A stretch of 64,000 bases of DNA from positions 10,432,019 to 10,496,018 of the forward strand of contig OY294054.1 in the NCBI GenBank assembly GCA_958510825.1, read 5' to 3'. Made by a program: the position numbers and the translations under genes. Shown in pieces: positions 46,300-57,012 of the stretch. The stretch's first letter is position 1; each line of letters begins with the position of its first letter. The notes below the pieces were generated by a model, which was not told the origin of the DNA, did no database searches, and was given only the letters and a program-made list of their open reading frames with translations. Source of the DNA: Brachypterus glaber. Lineage: Eukaryota > Arthropoda > Insecta > Coleoptera > Kateretidae.

Positions 46300-47430
46300 A
46301 AAACTGACCCTGTGGCATGATTCATTATCGTTTTCTATTAAAAAAATCTAAATTCAAAAAAAAATTATCGGTTAGTTAATCAAATTTTTTTAATTTCATC
46401 TAAAAATGGAAAATATTAAAAAAAATCCTATTTTACATAGAAGACTTTCAAAATGAAATTAAATAGTTGTTCTTACAAAATATTCTACGTTAAATCCGAA
46501 TCTGTTGATAGAATTATTCTATAACTCGACATTTTTGAAAAAAATTAGGTCAATTTTGATAAACATTTGTTTTTTTTTGGTAAGTTTTTACCTTTTTTTA
46601 TTCAATTATAACATTTATATTTAATATACTGCTGTCAACAAAATAATACTTTTACCTTTAGGCCTAGGTTCGTTAAAACCAAAAACGAAAAAAAAAAAAT
46701 GAAAAGTTTTTTTTTTTTGAGTTTTGAATGTGTCCCACGCCACATGTTTTTTACTTTAAATCAAAAAAGGTTTGATACGACCTTTTACATTTATTTATTA
46801 TTTTTATTGAAAGGTAGAGATAACATTATTTTCGTATTAAATTGGTGCACGTCAAATGTTATCCTATAAGAAAAATAAGTGAAACGTGTTAATCCAGTAT
46901 ACACGTAAAGACACACATTTGTTTATGTATACTGACATATACACGTGGCGATTTGGCCCCTGCCAGTGTGTTTACGGAGAAATACACATGGCAGCCAAAG
47001 TGTTAATAAAAAAAAAAAATTTTTTTTTTTTTATTTCAAAAATGTTTTTACTTAATGCTGAATTGAAATATTAATTCAGAATTTCATTTCCGTCTGTCGC
47101 TTCCAAGATATAAAGCAGTAAAAAAATTCAAAACTTTCAAAAAAATCAAAACTTACTCAAATTTTACCTTATTTTTTTCTTAAATGCCGAGTTATACAAT
47201 AATTCTACAGTCTCGGATGTAACGTAGAATATTCTGTAAGAACAACTACTTAATTTAATTTGAAACGTCATCTATGTAAAATGGGATTGTTTTTAGTTTT
47301 CAGTTTTTTTCCATTTTTAGATAAAATTAAAAAAATTAATTTAAAAAAAAACTAACCAATAGATGTTTTTCTAATATACATTTTTTTAATAGAAAACGAT
47401 AGGAAATCATGCCACAAGGAATCTTTTTAA
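46300..47430. mobile_element. second long inverted repeat, arms about 270 bp
   Basis: The left arm 46310-46560 and right arm 47160-47420 are inverted copies (GTTCTTACAAAATATTCTAC facing GTAGAATATTCTGTAAGAAC; CGTTTTCTATTAAAAAAAT facing its complement). The loop contains an ATACACGTAAAGACACAC / TGTGTTTACGGAGAAATACA region. Direct repeats of TATCCTATCCGTTAAATATA and CATCCTATCTGTTAAATATA lie outside at 46160 and 47665, suggesting a larger duplicated or bounded unit. Confidence 0.75.
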
Positions 47431-47745
47431 GTAAGCTCTTATGTCTCACAATTTGATGTTTCACCTATTTGTTTTCATAAGATAAATTCTTTCCCAACAC
47501 TCTCCAATACATTCGTTACTCTATCCGACCATTTTATCTTTAACATTTTCTGGGTATTAATTTTTTTTCTAAACCCAATCCAACTAAAGTTTCAATTTTG
47601 TTAGGAGTTTTAAACTTCTAACGGAAAACGTGGTTTTTAAACTGCTTAACAATTTTGTCACCTGTCATCCTATCTGTTAAATATAGCTTATTATATAGCT
47701 CATCAAATAGGTTGACTAAATGATATAAAAACTGAAAACATTATA
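47431..47745. other. flank between inverted repeat and satellite
   Basis: AT-rich, with the direct repeat near 47665 mentioned for the preceding element. Otherwise nothing. Confidence 0.4.
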
Positions 47746-50230
47746 TTTACACTTAGAGATATGGATGATTATGTCAATCCAGAATCAGTAAAATTGTGTT
47801 TATATAGACAGCGGCCTTTACACTTAGAGATATGGATGATTATGTCAATCCAGAATCAGTAAAATTGTGTTTATGTAGACAGCGGCCTTTACACTTAGAG
47901 ATATGGATGATTATGTCAATCCAGAATCAGTAAAATTGTGTTTATATAGACAGCGGCCTTTACACTTAGAGATATGGATGATTATGTCAATCCAGAATCA
48001 GTAAAATTGTGTTTATGTAGACAGCGGCCTTTACACTTAGAGATATGGATGATTATGTCAATCCAGAATCAGTAAAATTGTGTTTATATAGACAGCGGCC
48101 TTTACACTTAGAGATATGGATGATTATGTCAATCCAGAATCAGTAAAATTGTGTTTATATAGACAGCGGCCTTTACACTTAGAGATATGGATGATTATGT
48201 CAATCCAGAATCAGTAAAATTGTGTTTATGTAGACAGCGGCCTTTACACTTAGAGATATGGATGATTATGTCAATCCAGAATCAGTAAAATTGTGTTTAT
48301 ATAGACAGCGGCCTTTACACTTAGAGATACGGATGATTATGTCAATCCAGAATCAGTAAAATTGTGTTTATATAGACAGCGGCCTTTACACTTAGAGATA
48401 TGGATGATTATGTCAATCCAGAATCAGTAAAATTGTGTTTATGTAGACAGCGGCCTTTACACTTAGAGATATGGATGATTATGTCAATCCAGAATCAGTA
48501 AAATTGTGTTTATATAGACAGCAGCCTTTACACTTAGAGATATGGATGATTATGTCAATCCAGAATCAGTAAAATTGTGTTTATATAGACAGCGGCCTTT
48601 ACACTTAGAGATATGGATGATTATGTCAATCCAGAATCAGTAAAATTGTGTTTATGTAGACAGCGGCCTTTACACTTAGAGATATGGATGATTATGTCAA
48701 TCCAGAATCAGTAAAATTGTGTTTATATAGACAGCGGCCTTTACACTTAGAGATATGGATGATTATGTCAATCCAGAATCAGTAAAATTGTGTTTATATA
48801 GACAGCGGCCTTTACACTTAGAGATATGGATGATTATGTCAATCCAGAATCAGTAAAATTGTGTTTATGTGGACAGCGGCCTTTACACTTAGAGATATGG
48901 ATGATTATGTCAATCCAGAATCAGTAAAATTGTGTTTATATAGACAGCGGCCTTTACACTTAGAGATATGGATGATTATGTCAATCCAGAATCAGTAAAA
49001 TTGTGTTTATATAGACAGCGGCCTTTACACTTAGAGATATGGATGATTATGTCAATCCAGAATCAGTAAAATTGTGTTTATATAGACAGCGGCCTTTACA
49101 CTTAGAGATATGGATGATTATGTCAATCCAGAATCAGTAAAATTGTGTTTATGTAGACAGCGGCCTTTACACTTAGAGATATGGATGATTATGTCAATCC
49201 AGAATCAGTAAAATTGTGTTTATATAGACAGCGGCCTTTACACTTAGAGATATGGATGATTATGTCAATCCAGAATCAGTAAAATTGTGTTTATATAGAC
49301 AGCGGCCTTTACACTTAGAGATATGGATGATTATGTCAATCCAGAATCAGTAAAATTGTGTTTATGTAGACAGCGGCCTTTACACTTAGAGATATGGATG
49401 ATTATGTCAATCCAGAATCAGTAAAATTGTGTTTATGTAGACAGCGGCCTTTACACTTAGAGATATGGATGATTATGTCAATCCAGAATCAGTAAAATTG
49501 TGTTTATATAGACAGCGGCCTTTACACTTAGAGATATGGATGATTATGTCAATCCAGAATCAGTAAAATTGTGTTTATATAGACAGCGGCCTTTACACTT
49601 AGAGATATGGATGATTATGTCAATCCAGAATCAGTAAAATTGTGTTTATGTAGACAGCGGCCTTTACACTTAGAGATATGGATGATTATGTCAATCCAGA
49701 ATCAGTAAAATTGTGTTTATATAGACAGCGGCCTTTACACTTAGAGATATGGATGATTATGTCAATCCAGAATCAGTAAAATTGTGTTTATATAGACAGC
49801 GGCCTTTACACTTAGAGATATGGATGATTATGTCAATCCAGAATCAGTAAAATTGTGTTTATATAGACAGCGGCCTTTACACTTAGAGATATGGATGATT
49901 ATGTCAATCCAGAATCAGTAAAATTGTGTTTATGTAGACAGCGGCCTTTACACTTAGAGATATGGATGATTATGTCAATCCAGAATCAGTAAAATTGTGT
50001 TTATATAGACAGCGGCCTTTACACTTAGAGATATGGATGATTATGTCAATCCAGAATCAGTAAAATTGTGTTTATATAGACAGCGGCCTTTACACTTAGA
50101 GATATGGATGATTATGTCAATCCAGAATCAGTAAAATTGTGTTTATATAGACAGCGGCCTTTACACTTAGAGATATGGATGATTATGTCAATCCAGAATC
50201 AGTAAAATTGTGTTTATGTAGACAGCGGCC
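47746..50230. repeat. 71-bp satellite, 35 tandem monomers
   Basis: The 2,485-bp array is exactly 35 x 71 bp. Each monomer starts TTTACACTTAGAGATATGG and ends AGACAGCGGCC. Monomers are nearly identical. The main variable site is in GTTTATATAG (A type) or GTTTATGTAG (G type). Rare singletons are GATACGG in monomer 9, GCAGCC in monomer 11 and ATGTGG in monomer 16. The A/G order is AGAGAAGAAGAAGAAG, then AAAGAAGG, then AAGAAAGAAAG, which is mainly an AAG (213-bp) higher-order repeat. The monomer length is not a multiple of three and no protein is implied. The array lies inside the receptor intron. Confidence 0.97.
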
Positions 50231-50234
50231 TTGT

Positions 50235-50482
50235 GGCTGAGTTCAATGGAAACAGCAAAATTAATCTAAAGTCATTAAATGATAAGTTTTGCTAGGAAAC
50301 TGCTGAAGGACTAATATCTGTAACTTGTCACAACCACAACTTTTAAAAAATCAATCAAAAGTAATCATCTCAAAACGTTCATGAGGAATGATTCCGCGAC
50401 ATCTGTCAATCGAAACTCATCATAGCGTTCAGTAGTGATTTGACAGCTTTCGAATGTTTTGCTGTTTCCATTGAACGCAGCC
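50235..50482. mobile_element. 248-bp MITE abutting the satellite
   Basis: GGCTGAGTTCAATGGAAACA at the left is mirrored by TGTTTCCATTGAACGCAGCC at the right, and GCAAAA/TTTTGC extends the arms. It starts 4 bp after the last satellite monomer. I see no clean target duplication. Confidence 0.82.
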
Positions 50483-50599
50483 ATAGACATATAGATTATG
50501 TAGCCTCAGCTATTTCAAAGTATGTATATGCTTTGCGATGCCTTATTGGTACTTTATATTTTGAGGTAGCAAAAATTGTATTTTCGCAACAATACAAAC

Positions 50600-51070
50600 T
50601 CTAATATGCTTTATTGATATGGATGGGGGCACGCTTCTTCCTCAGACAGACTGTTTGGGCTTCAAATCAGGGCTCTAAGAATACTATTTAAATTAGAATA
50701 CAGAGCTGATTGTGCCCATGCTTTTAGAGAAGCAAATATACTTACCCTACCCTGCACGTATATTCTAGAATGCCTAAGTTATGTTAAAAGTAATATTCAT
50801 ATCTATAATAAACATAAAAATTAATTAATATAATACTTGCTATCAAAACTATATAAACATTAATTTCTTAAGACTAGAGCGCTCAAGAAATGACAATAAT
50901 TACTATGGACCCAAAGCATTCAATTGCCTCCCTACCAAGGTAAAATCCTTAACGACTGAAACATTTAAAAATGTAATTTAAAAATTCCTAATTAAAAATA
51001 ATTTTTATAATTTAGATGAAATTTTCAGTAACCTAAAACACATCCAAGTTTAAAAATTCACTTATATTGT
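50600..51070 (+). mobile_element. LINE reverse-transcriptase C-terminal fragment
   Basis: The + strand translation, with interruptions, gives GWGHASS, LFGLQIRALRILFKLEYRAD, AFREANILTLPCTYILECLS, then FLRLERSRNDNNYYGPKAFN and CLPTKVKSLTTETFKNVI. These are the IRALRILF, ILTLPCIYI-E-L, LSR--N--YYGPK-FN-LP and K-FK blocks that close many insect LINE reverse transcriptases. Position 51055 ends the coding similarity. It is 5'-truncated and frameshifted. Confidence 0.87.
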
Positions 51071-51566
51071 TCTCCGCATGAAATAAAGTCTCCGACGTAA
51101 GGGGAGGAATCATTCGCGCTCTCTTCTTTCCGTCAAGAGCGTTATAAGGCGTGCGCGCTTACAACTTGCACACACATTCCAAATATATTTCCCGTAGCCA
51201 CAGATCCGTGCGTCAAACTATATATGTGGCTTGGTTCAAAAAGGGTATTTTGAGTTATACCGCCGAACTAATTTTTTTCAGATCTATATAACCTCAAAAA
51301 GCCAATTTCAGTGCTTGCGAGATAAATGTAGATTTTAAACGACAAGGGCCGACGTGTGTTTTTAATAAACATTTCTGTTAAACCGCTAAAACGGCCAATG
51401 TTTGACTTTATCCGTACAAAATTTTTGACCTAGACCCTTTTAGAATCAAGCCACACATATGTATTCTATGTTTTTTAATTGTGTGTAACCCTGCACCTTC
51501 AAACAGTCCCTTAACGTAACAAATGATACCTAATTGATAAAAAAAAGGTTTGAGGTCATCCAATTA
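51071..51566. other. no recognised gene; local GC-rich patch
   Basis: A patch at 51080-51170 is richer in GC (TAAGGCGTGCGCGC near 51145). I cannot assign it. Confidence 0.4.
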
Positions 51567-52006
51567 CACAGTACGGCAGCAAAAAAAATTCTGGCATCGG
51601 ACCAACTTTTTTTTAACTAATTTTAGGTTGTAGATTTTGAATCTGCAATCAGATTTTTCGGGTCATGTCAGGATTTTTTTCTATATGCACTTAGAGTTGA
51701 CAATTTACTATACCAGTTTTTTTTGTTTGTTTTCTGGGGTTATTTGATACTGACAAAATTCAGAAAGAAAAAAAAATAAACAGGTTTTAAAAACATATTT
51801 TAGAATTTGCAAAATCAGTAAATCAGCTAGATCAAACTATTTTTGTATTAAATGGGGTAAAGAAGAGTAAATTGACAATTTTAAGTGCAAATAGAAAAAA
51901 ATCCTGACGTGACCCGAAATCGGATTACAGAATGGAAATCTACGACCCAAAATTAGTTAAAAAAAGTTGGTCCGATGCCAGAAACTTTTTTGCTGTCGTG
52001 CCGTGT
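51567..52006. mobile_element. 440-bp fold-back element
   Basis: The left arm (ACAGTACGGCAGCAAAAAAA, GGCATCGGACCAACTTTTTT, GTCAGGATTTTTTTCTAT) is mirrored at the right (TTTTTTTGCTGTCGTGCCGT and others). Arms of about 170 bp surround a loop of about 100 bp. The 68-codon open frame at 51932-52138 is an accident of the right arm. Confidence 0.82.
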
Positions 52007-52446
52007 TATATCAAAATTAAAAAATATTTTTGCGGCGACAGAGCAAGTCAAACTTCAAACGACTCTTTTTTTTCTGAACCAAATCGGACTAAAACTCAGT
52101 TTTGTAAAAATATGGAGTTAGGGGTGTTAAACTTATGACGGTAGACATGATTTATTAGATTTTCCTCAAATGTAGGTAATTTGTATAAAAAGATATTTAG
52201 ACCGATAAGATTTCCTTATACATTACTAATTAATCAAACTAAAATGAACTATAATCCTTTGAAAACAAAATGTTTGGATTCTAAGAACACCTACTTTAGA
52301 TTTTGCTTAATTAATATACTAGAAGTATCTAGTATTGGTAATTTATATTTGAAAACAAAACATCATTAGTAGTATTTTTAGAAAGCATAAATGCTTTGCA
52401 TTTGATGTATCGAATAGTTGTAAAAAATAATTAGAAAATTACCATA
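52007..52446. other. no recognised gene or repeat
   Basis: AT-rich. The 62-codon frame at 52181-52369 has no similarity that I recognise. Confidence 0.4.
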
Positions 52447-54108
52447 CATGTTTTTTTTTACTCGAAAACTTTGACAGTACCCACAAAAAAAAATCGGCGC
52501 AAGTATTAAATTTCATTGTTTTTATGCCACCTTTCATAAGTTTCTTTTTAATCTCCAATCAAAATAATTTCTATTAAGACAAATGAGCCATAGGCACTAA
52601 GCCTGTCTCTTAAATATACCAAACAAACTAGAAACTCATAAGTTTCTTTGCATGTTTTTTTTTTACTCGAAAACTTTGACAGTACCTACAAAAAAAAATC
52701 GGTGCAAGTATTAAATTTCATTGTTTTTATGCCACCTTTCATAAGTTTCTTTTTAATCTCCAATCAAAATAATTTCTATTAAGACAAATGAGCCATAGGC
52801 ACTAAGCCTGTCTCTTAAATATACCAAACAAACTAGAAACTCATAAGTTTCTTTGCATGTTTATTTTCACTCGAAAACTTTAACAGTACCTACAAAAAAA
52901 TTAAATCGCCACAATTATTAAAACTATTTTTCATTGTTTTTATGCCATCTTTCATAAGTTTCTTTTTAATCTGCAATCAAAATAATTTCTATTAAGACAA
53001 ATGAGCCATAGGCACTAAGCCTGTCTCTTAAATATACCAAACAAACTAGAAACTCATAAGTTTCTTTGCATGTTTTTTTTACTCGAAAACATTGACAGTA
53101 CCTACAAAAAAATCGGCGCAAGTATTAAATTTTATTGTTTTTATGCCACCTTTCATAAGTTTCTTTTTAATCTCCAATCAAAATAATTTCTATTAAGACA
53201 AATGAGCCATAGGCACTAAGCCTGTCTCTTAAATATACCAAACAAACTAGAAACTCATAAGTTTCTTTGCATGTTTTTTTTTACTCGAAAACTTTGACAG
53301 TACCTACAAAAAAAAATCGGTGCAAGTATTAAATTTCATTGTTTTTATGCCACCTTTCATAAGTTTCTTTTTAATCTCCAATCAAAATAATTTCTATTAA
53401 GACAAATGAGCCATAGGCACTAAGCCTGTCTCTTAAATATACCAAACAAACTAGAAACTCATAAGTTTCTTTGCATGTTTTTTTTTACTCGAAAACTTTA
53501 ACAGTACCTACAAAAAAATTAAATCGCCACAATTATTAAAACTATTTTTCATTGTTTTTATGCCATCTTTCATAAGTTTCTTTTTAATCTCCAATCAAAA
53601 TAATTTCTATTAAGACAAATGAGCCATAGGCACTAAGCCTGTCTCTTAAATATACCAAACAAACTACAAACTCATAAGTTTTTTTACATGTTTTTTTTAC
53701 TCGAAAACTGTAACAGTACCTACAAAAAAATTAAATCGCTACAAGTATTAAAACTATTTTTTCATTGTTTTTATGCCATCTTTAATAAGTTTCTTTTTAA
53801 TCTCCAATCGAAATAATTTCTATTAAGACAAATGAGTCATAGGCACTAAGCTTGTCTCTTAAATTTACCAAACTAACTACAAACTCATAAGTTTTTTTAC
53901 ATGTTTTTTTTACTCGAAAACTTTAACAGTACCTACAAAAAAATTTAATCGGCGTAAGTATTAAAACTATTTTTCATTGTTTTTATGCCATCTTTCATAA
54001 GTTTCTTTTTAATCTCCAATCAAAATAATTTCTATTAAGACAAATGAGCCATATGCCTGTCTCTTAAATATACCAAACAAACTACAAACTCATAAGTTTC
54101 TTTAAAAT
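52447..54108. repeat. 201-213-bp tandem repeat, 8 units
   Basis: Units begin CATGTTTTTT at 52447, 52651, 52856, 53069, 53270, 53474, 53687 and 53900. Each contains TTTATGCCACCTTTCATAAG, CAAAATAATTTCTATTAAGA and GAGCCATAGGCACTAAGCCT. Variants at the middle (CGGCGCAAG, CGGTGCAAG, CGCCACAAT) occur in the same order in units 1-3 and 4-6, a three-unit higher-order repeat of about 620 bp. Units 7-8 are more diverged. The array ends 171 bp before the second receptor exon. Confidence 0.95.
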
Positions 54109-54279
54109 TCAATACAAGAAATAAAATTATCCAAGCACTTTTACTTGATTCTAGTTTTAATCTATTGGTCTTAGTACGATACGTATTCACTTGTTCTGAA
54201 TATTACGTATTTTCTGTTGTAGCTTAAAAAAATGTTTATTGACTTTTATTTCTCTGAAATGTATGTAATTTATTTTCAG

Positions 54280-54434
54280 GAAACTTCTACAGGCATCCAT
54301 TAGAGCCAACAGAACTGGGCATTTTCTTTGGGTCGGAAGCGATTCCTGGGGTGCTAAAGTTCATCCAGTCAGAGATCAAGAATTCGCGGCCGAAGGTGCT
54401 ATAACTATTCTGCCTCACCGTAACGCAATCAAAG
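54280..54434 (+). CDS. metabotropic glutamate receptor-like gene, ligand-binding-domain exon (downstream of two)
   Basis: The first base completes the Arg codon begun at 22571-22572. Then 51 codons follow: [51 protein letters not shown], plus one base of the next codon. The series (LL-A-I-AN-TGHFLW-GSDSWG-K--PV-----AEGA-TILP-R) is the conserved core after the previous exon in class C glutamate receptors. The Asp of GSDSW corresponds to the residue that holds the ligand's alpha-amino group in mammalian mGluR1 (Asp318, from family knowledge), so ligand binding is probably intact. The acceptor is TATTTTCAG and the donor GTAAAT (phase 1). The next residue would be Gly, as in relatives. No following exon is found in the remaining 9.5 kb. 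Confidence 0.93.
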
Positions 54435-54513
54435 GTAAATTGCTTTAGAACATTCCAACAGGTATATTTTCTAATTTTAATCGGGCTGTTGGTATATATT
54501 TTATTATCAAACT
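54435..54513 (+). other. start of the next receptor intron
   Basis: Begins with the GTAAAT donor. An 18-bp word at this junction recurs at about 57370. Confidence 0.6.
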
Positions 54514-55160
54514 GGCTATTTAAACATCCCACGTAAAATAACCTAAGTCTTTGGTTTAGGTCGATTTTTTCGCCTGGTTGGTGTTTTTGATGCTAATTTG
54601 GGGAGGATTAGCCACCCATTTAAACGGGGAGAATACAATTTTGATGAAAAATATATCTGAAAAGCTTTAAAAAACCTTAAAAATTAGCCAATAAGAATAC
54701 AGGATATACACTTAGCTTCATATACGTCGGACGTACAAATAGCCTCTTGCTTTTATTAACATATACAGTGTATAGTAGACAATGTAAAAAAATTGGCCAA
54801 GTGCCTGTTAGAGTACCTCGCTCATTAATGGTCCCATGTCCCATGTCCCATGTGAAATGGCTATTTATACGTCCGACGTAACATAATCTAACTCTTTGGT
54901 TTAGGTCGAATTTTCGGCCTGTTTGGTGTTTTTGATACTAACGGGAGGGCATAACCCCCCATTTAAACAGGAAAAATACATTTCTGACGAAAAATATACC
55001 TTAAAAGCTTTAAAACCCTAAAAATCAGCCAATAAAAATACAGGACGTACACTTAGCTTCGTATACGTCGGACGTACAAATAGCCTGTTACTTTTATTAA
55101 CATATACACTGTAAAAAAATTGTCCAAGTGCCAGTTAGAGTACCTTGCTCATTAAGGATT
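54514..55160. mobile_element. MITE with GGCTATTTATACGTCCGACG ends, tandemly duplicated
   Basis: Copy A, 54514-54744, and copy B, 54859-55085, both end in ACGTCGGACGTACAAATAGCC-type inverted repeats. The shared downstream flank (CTTTTATTAACATATACA, AAGTGCC or AAGTGCCTGTTAGAGTACCT) shows that the element plus about 90 bp was duplicated with a period of about 345 bp. Copy A carries decay in its left end. The pair sits 80 bp after the splice donor. Confidence 0.85.
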
Positions 55161-56529
55161 TCAAATCTAGCTATTTTCTTTTTTTCGAGGCTGCAGCCTG
55201 ATAGATACATGTATCTATAAGAGTTCTAGTAGTAGCATACATAGTACACTATATAGAATTCCTTAATTTTTCTTTTATTTATTTTTTTATACTATAATTA
55301 GTGTGCGAGTAATCGATAAAAATATGGTGTGTCCCCCTTTGGACCACTTACCCCACTCTAATATACTCTTCTATACTTAGTTTTCGTTTTAAGTCTATTC
55401 CATATTTATTACACATATATTTTTAAGAATTTTTGAGAATGTCATAGATTAGAATGCCTTGAAAAATTTTTAGTTGACATTAAATGTCAAATCTGATTAC
55501 GGTCACTCTTCGGCGGCTTCATGAATTCAGCTGATACCGTTAGCTAGAGTGACTTTTAATCTGATATTTGAATGAAATGAAAACTTCAAAAAGTTGTTTT
55601 ACAGATTCCTGTAGATTCTACGCCTCTCCGGTATCAAAAGTATCACTGACCAAAAGCCCAAATAAAGTATTTAACAATGTAACATATTTATTTATCATTC
55701 CAAAGTTTAAAATGGCAGTAATTAATAAATAAATAATTTATAAACTAAATAATGAATAAATGGCAGTAATTAATAAACTTTCCATCGTAGTTTTCTAGTT
55801 AGAAAACTGTGATGGAAAGTTAACGTTAACGTGATAATAGGATGAAACATGCGGCAATTTAGTTAACAAATTAGTTATGTTTTAACTGGGTAAAAACTAA
55901 AAACTAATCTATGTTAGTAATAAAACAATTATTTTTTATCAGTTTATTTATTTGTGTAATACTTAAAGTTAGTTAACTTTTCAGTGTAATAATTTTAATA
56001 CTTCTTCAAAGCGCTACGCTTTTCTGGATAATATTTAGCAATATTTTATAATTTTGTTAAAACGAAATTTTCTTGTTTTGCCAAAATTACTTCCGTTTTG
56101 CAAGAAAACGATCTTGCATTACCCATCTGACTCCAGTATTATAAAAACATAAACAACAGTTCACACGCATTAATTCTTTTTTTGTGATATTGTTAACTAG
56201 CGTATTACTTGTAGAATATTACATTTAGTACGGGGATACTGTTTATGGATTGTAATCTGTTTGTGTCTCTCTAATAATAAATAAATAAATCTTACCAAAT
56301 AAATCTAATTCTTTCGTGTCATGTTTCGATAAAACACTACAAAACACAGTACTCAATTTTACTTTAGTTTTCACTATTTTAGTAGCATAACATTCACATG
56401 ATGAATTCAACTTTATTTTTTAGACTATTTTAATCAAACCACAAACTTTGAAAACATCCAAAACTATCCATATTTTCTTATAATTTAAAAAGTGTTATAA
56501 AAATGGGCAACCAATTAACTTTTATTATA
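55161..56529. other. no gene; hairpin at 55772-55818 and A/T-rich flank
   Basis: AACTTTCCATCGTAGTTTTC and GAAAACTGTGATGGAAAGTT form a hairpin of about 47 bp. A word with GTGTCCCCCTTTGGACCACT near 55330 resembles terminal-type MITE wording. TAAATAAATAAA near 56280 may be a LINE tail. Confidence 0.45.
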
Positions 56530-57012
56530 AGTTCTTCATAAGGTTTTATTAAAATCTTGCCTTTTAATTGTATTATGTTACATAATTTATGTATGATACA
56601 TTTGAATATTACATTTGACATTTAATGTCATCATGAACGACATACAAACTTTTCATTTGAATTTCAAAGCATCCTACTCTTTACGATACGGGGTCATTCC
56701 AAAATACAAATCCCATTTTTTTAAGTTTTTTTAAATTAAAAATTTACTTAAAAAATAATGTTTTTAGTAAAAAAAAAACTATTATATGATAAAGAAAAAT
56801 TGTATTTCTTTTAAATTTTTGCATTTAAAAATGTTATTATGTGCAAAAAAATGCTTGTGTGAAGCTCTAGCTCAAAAACAAAAAAAGTAGAGAACTTTTG
56901 TTTGAAAACAACTGTAGTTAATTCAGTCTATATTAACTGGTAAAAATTTAATTTTTATCTTTGCTAACAACGCCACAAATCGTCTGATTTGTCTACCGTA
57001 AATCACCCAGTA
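56530..57012. mobile_element. transposase-free copy of the mariner-like element end
   Basis: Collinear with 6115-6565: GGTTTTATTAAAATCTTGC, ACATTTAATGTCATCATGAA, CATCCTACTCTTTACG, ATGATAAAGAAAAATTGTA, GAAGCTCTAGCTCAAAA and CGTCTGATTTGTCTACCG. No transposase frame follows. It is a solo end or deletion derivative. Confidence 0.85.

Larger units (their letters stand above)
22573..54279 (+). other. 31.7-kb intron of the receptor gene
   Basis: The intron starts GTTAGT and ends TATTTTCAG, in phase 2. It holds most of the MITEs, three LINE fragments, two long inverted repeats and both tandem arrays described below. I found no additional receptor exon in it. Confidence 0.85.

Noticed and set aside
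47746..50230. CRISPR-like array
   Set aside because: There are no spacers. The 71-bp units adjoin directly and the context is eukaryotic.
47746..50230. Repeated small protein in the satellite
   Set aside because: Each monomer has an ATG and a 33-codon frame that reads into the next monomer, but 71 is not a multiple of three and a stop follows. No coding signal.
54287..54532. 81-codon frame on the - strand
   Set aside because: It is antisense to the receptor exon and explained by it.
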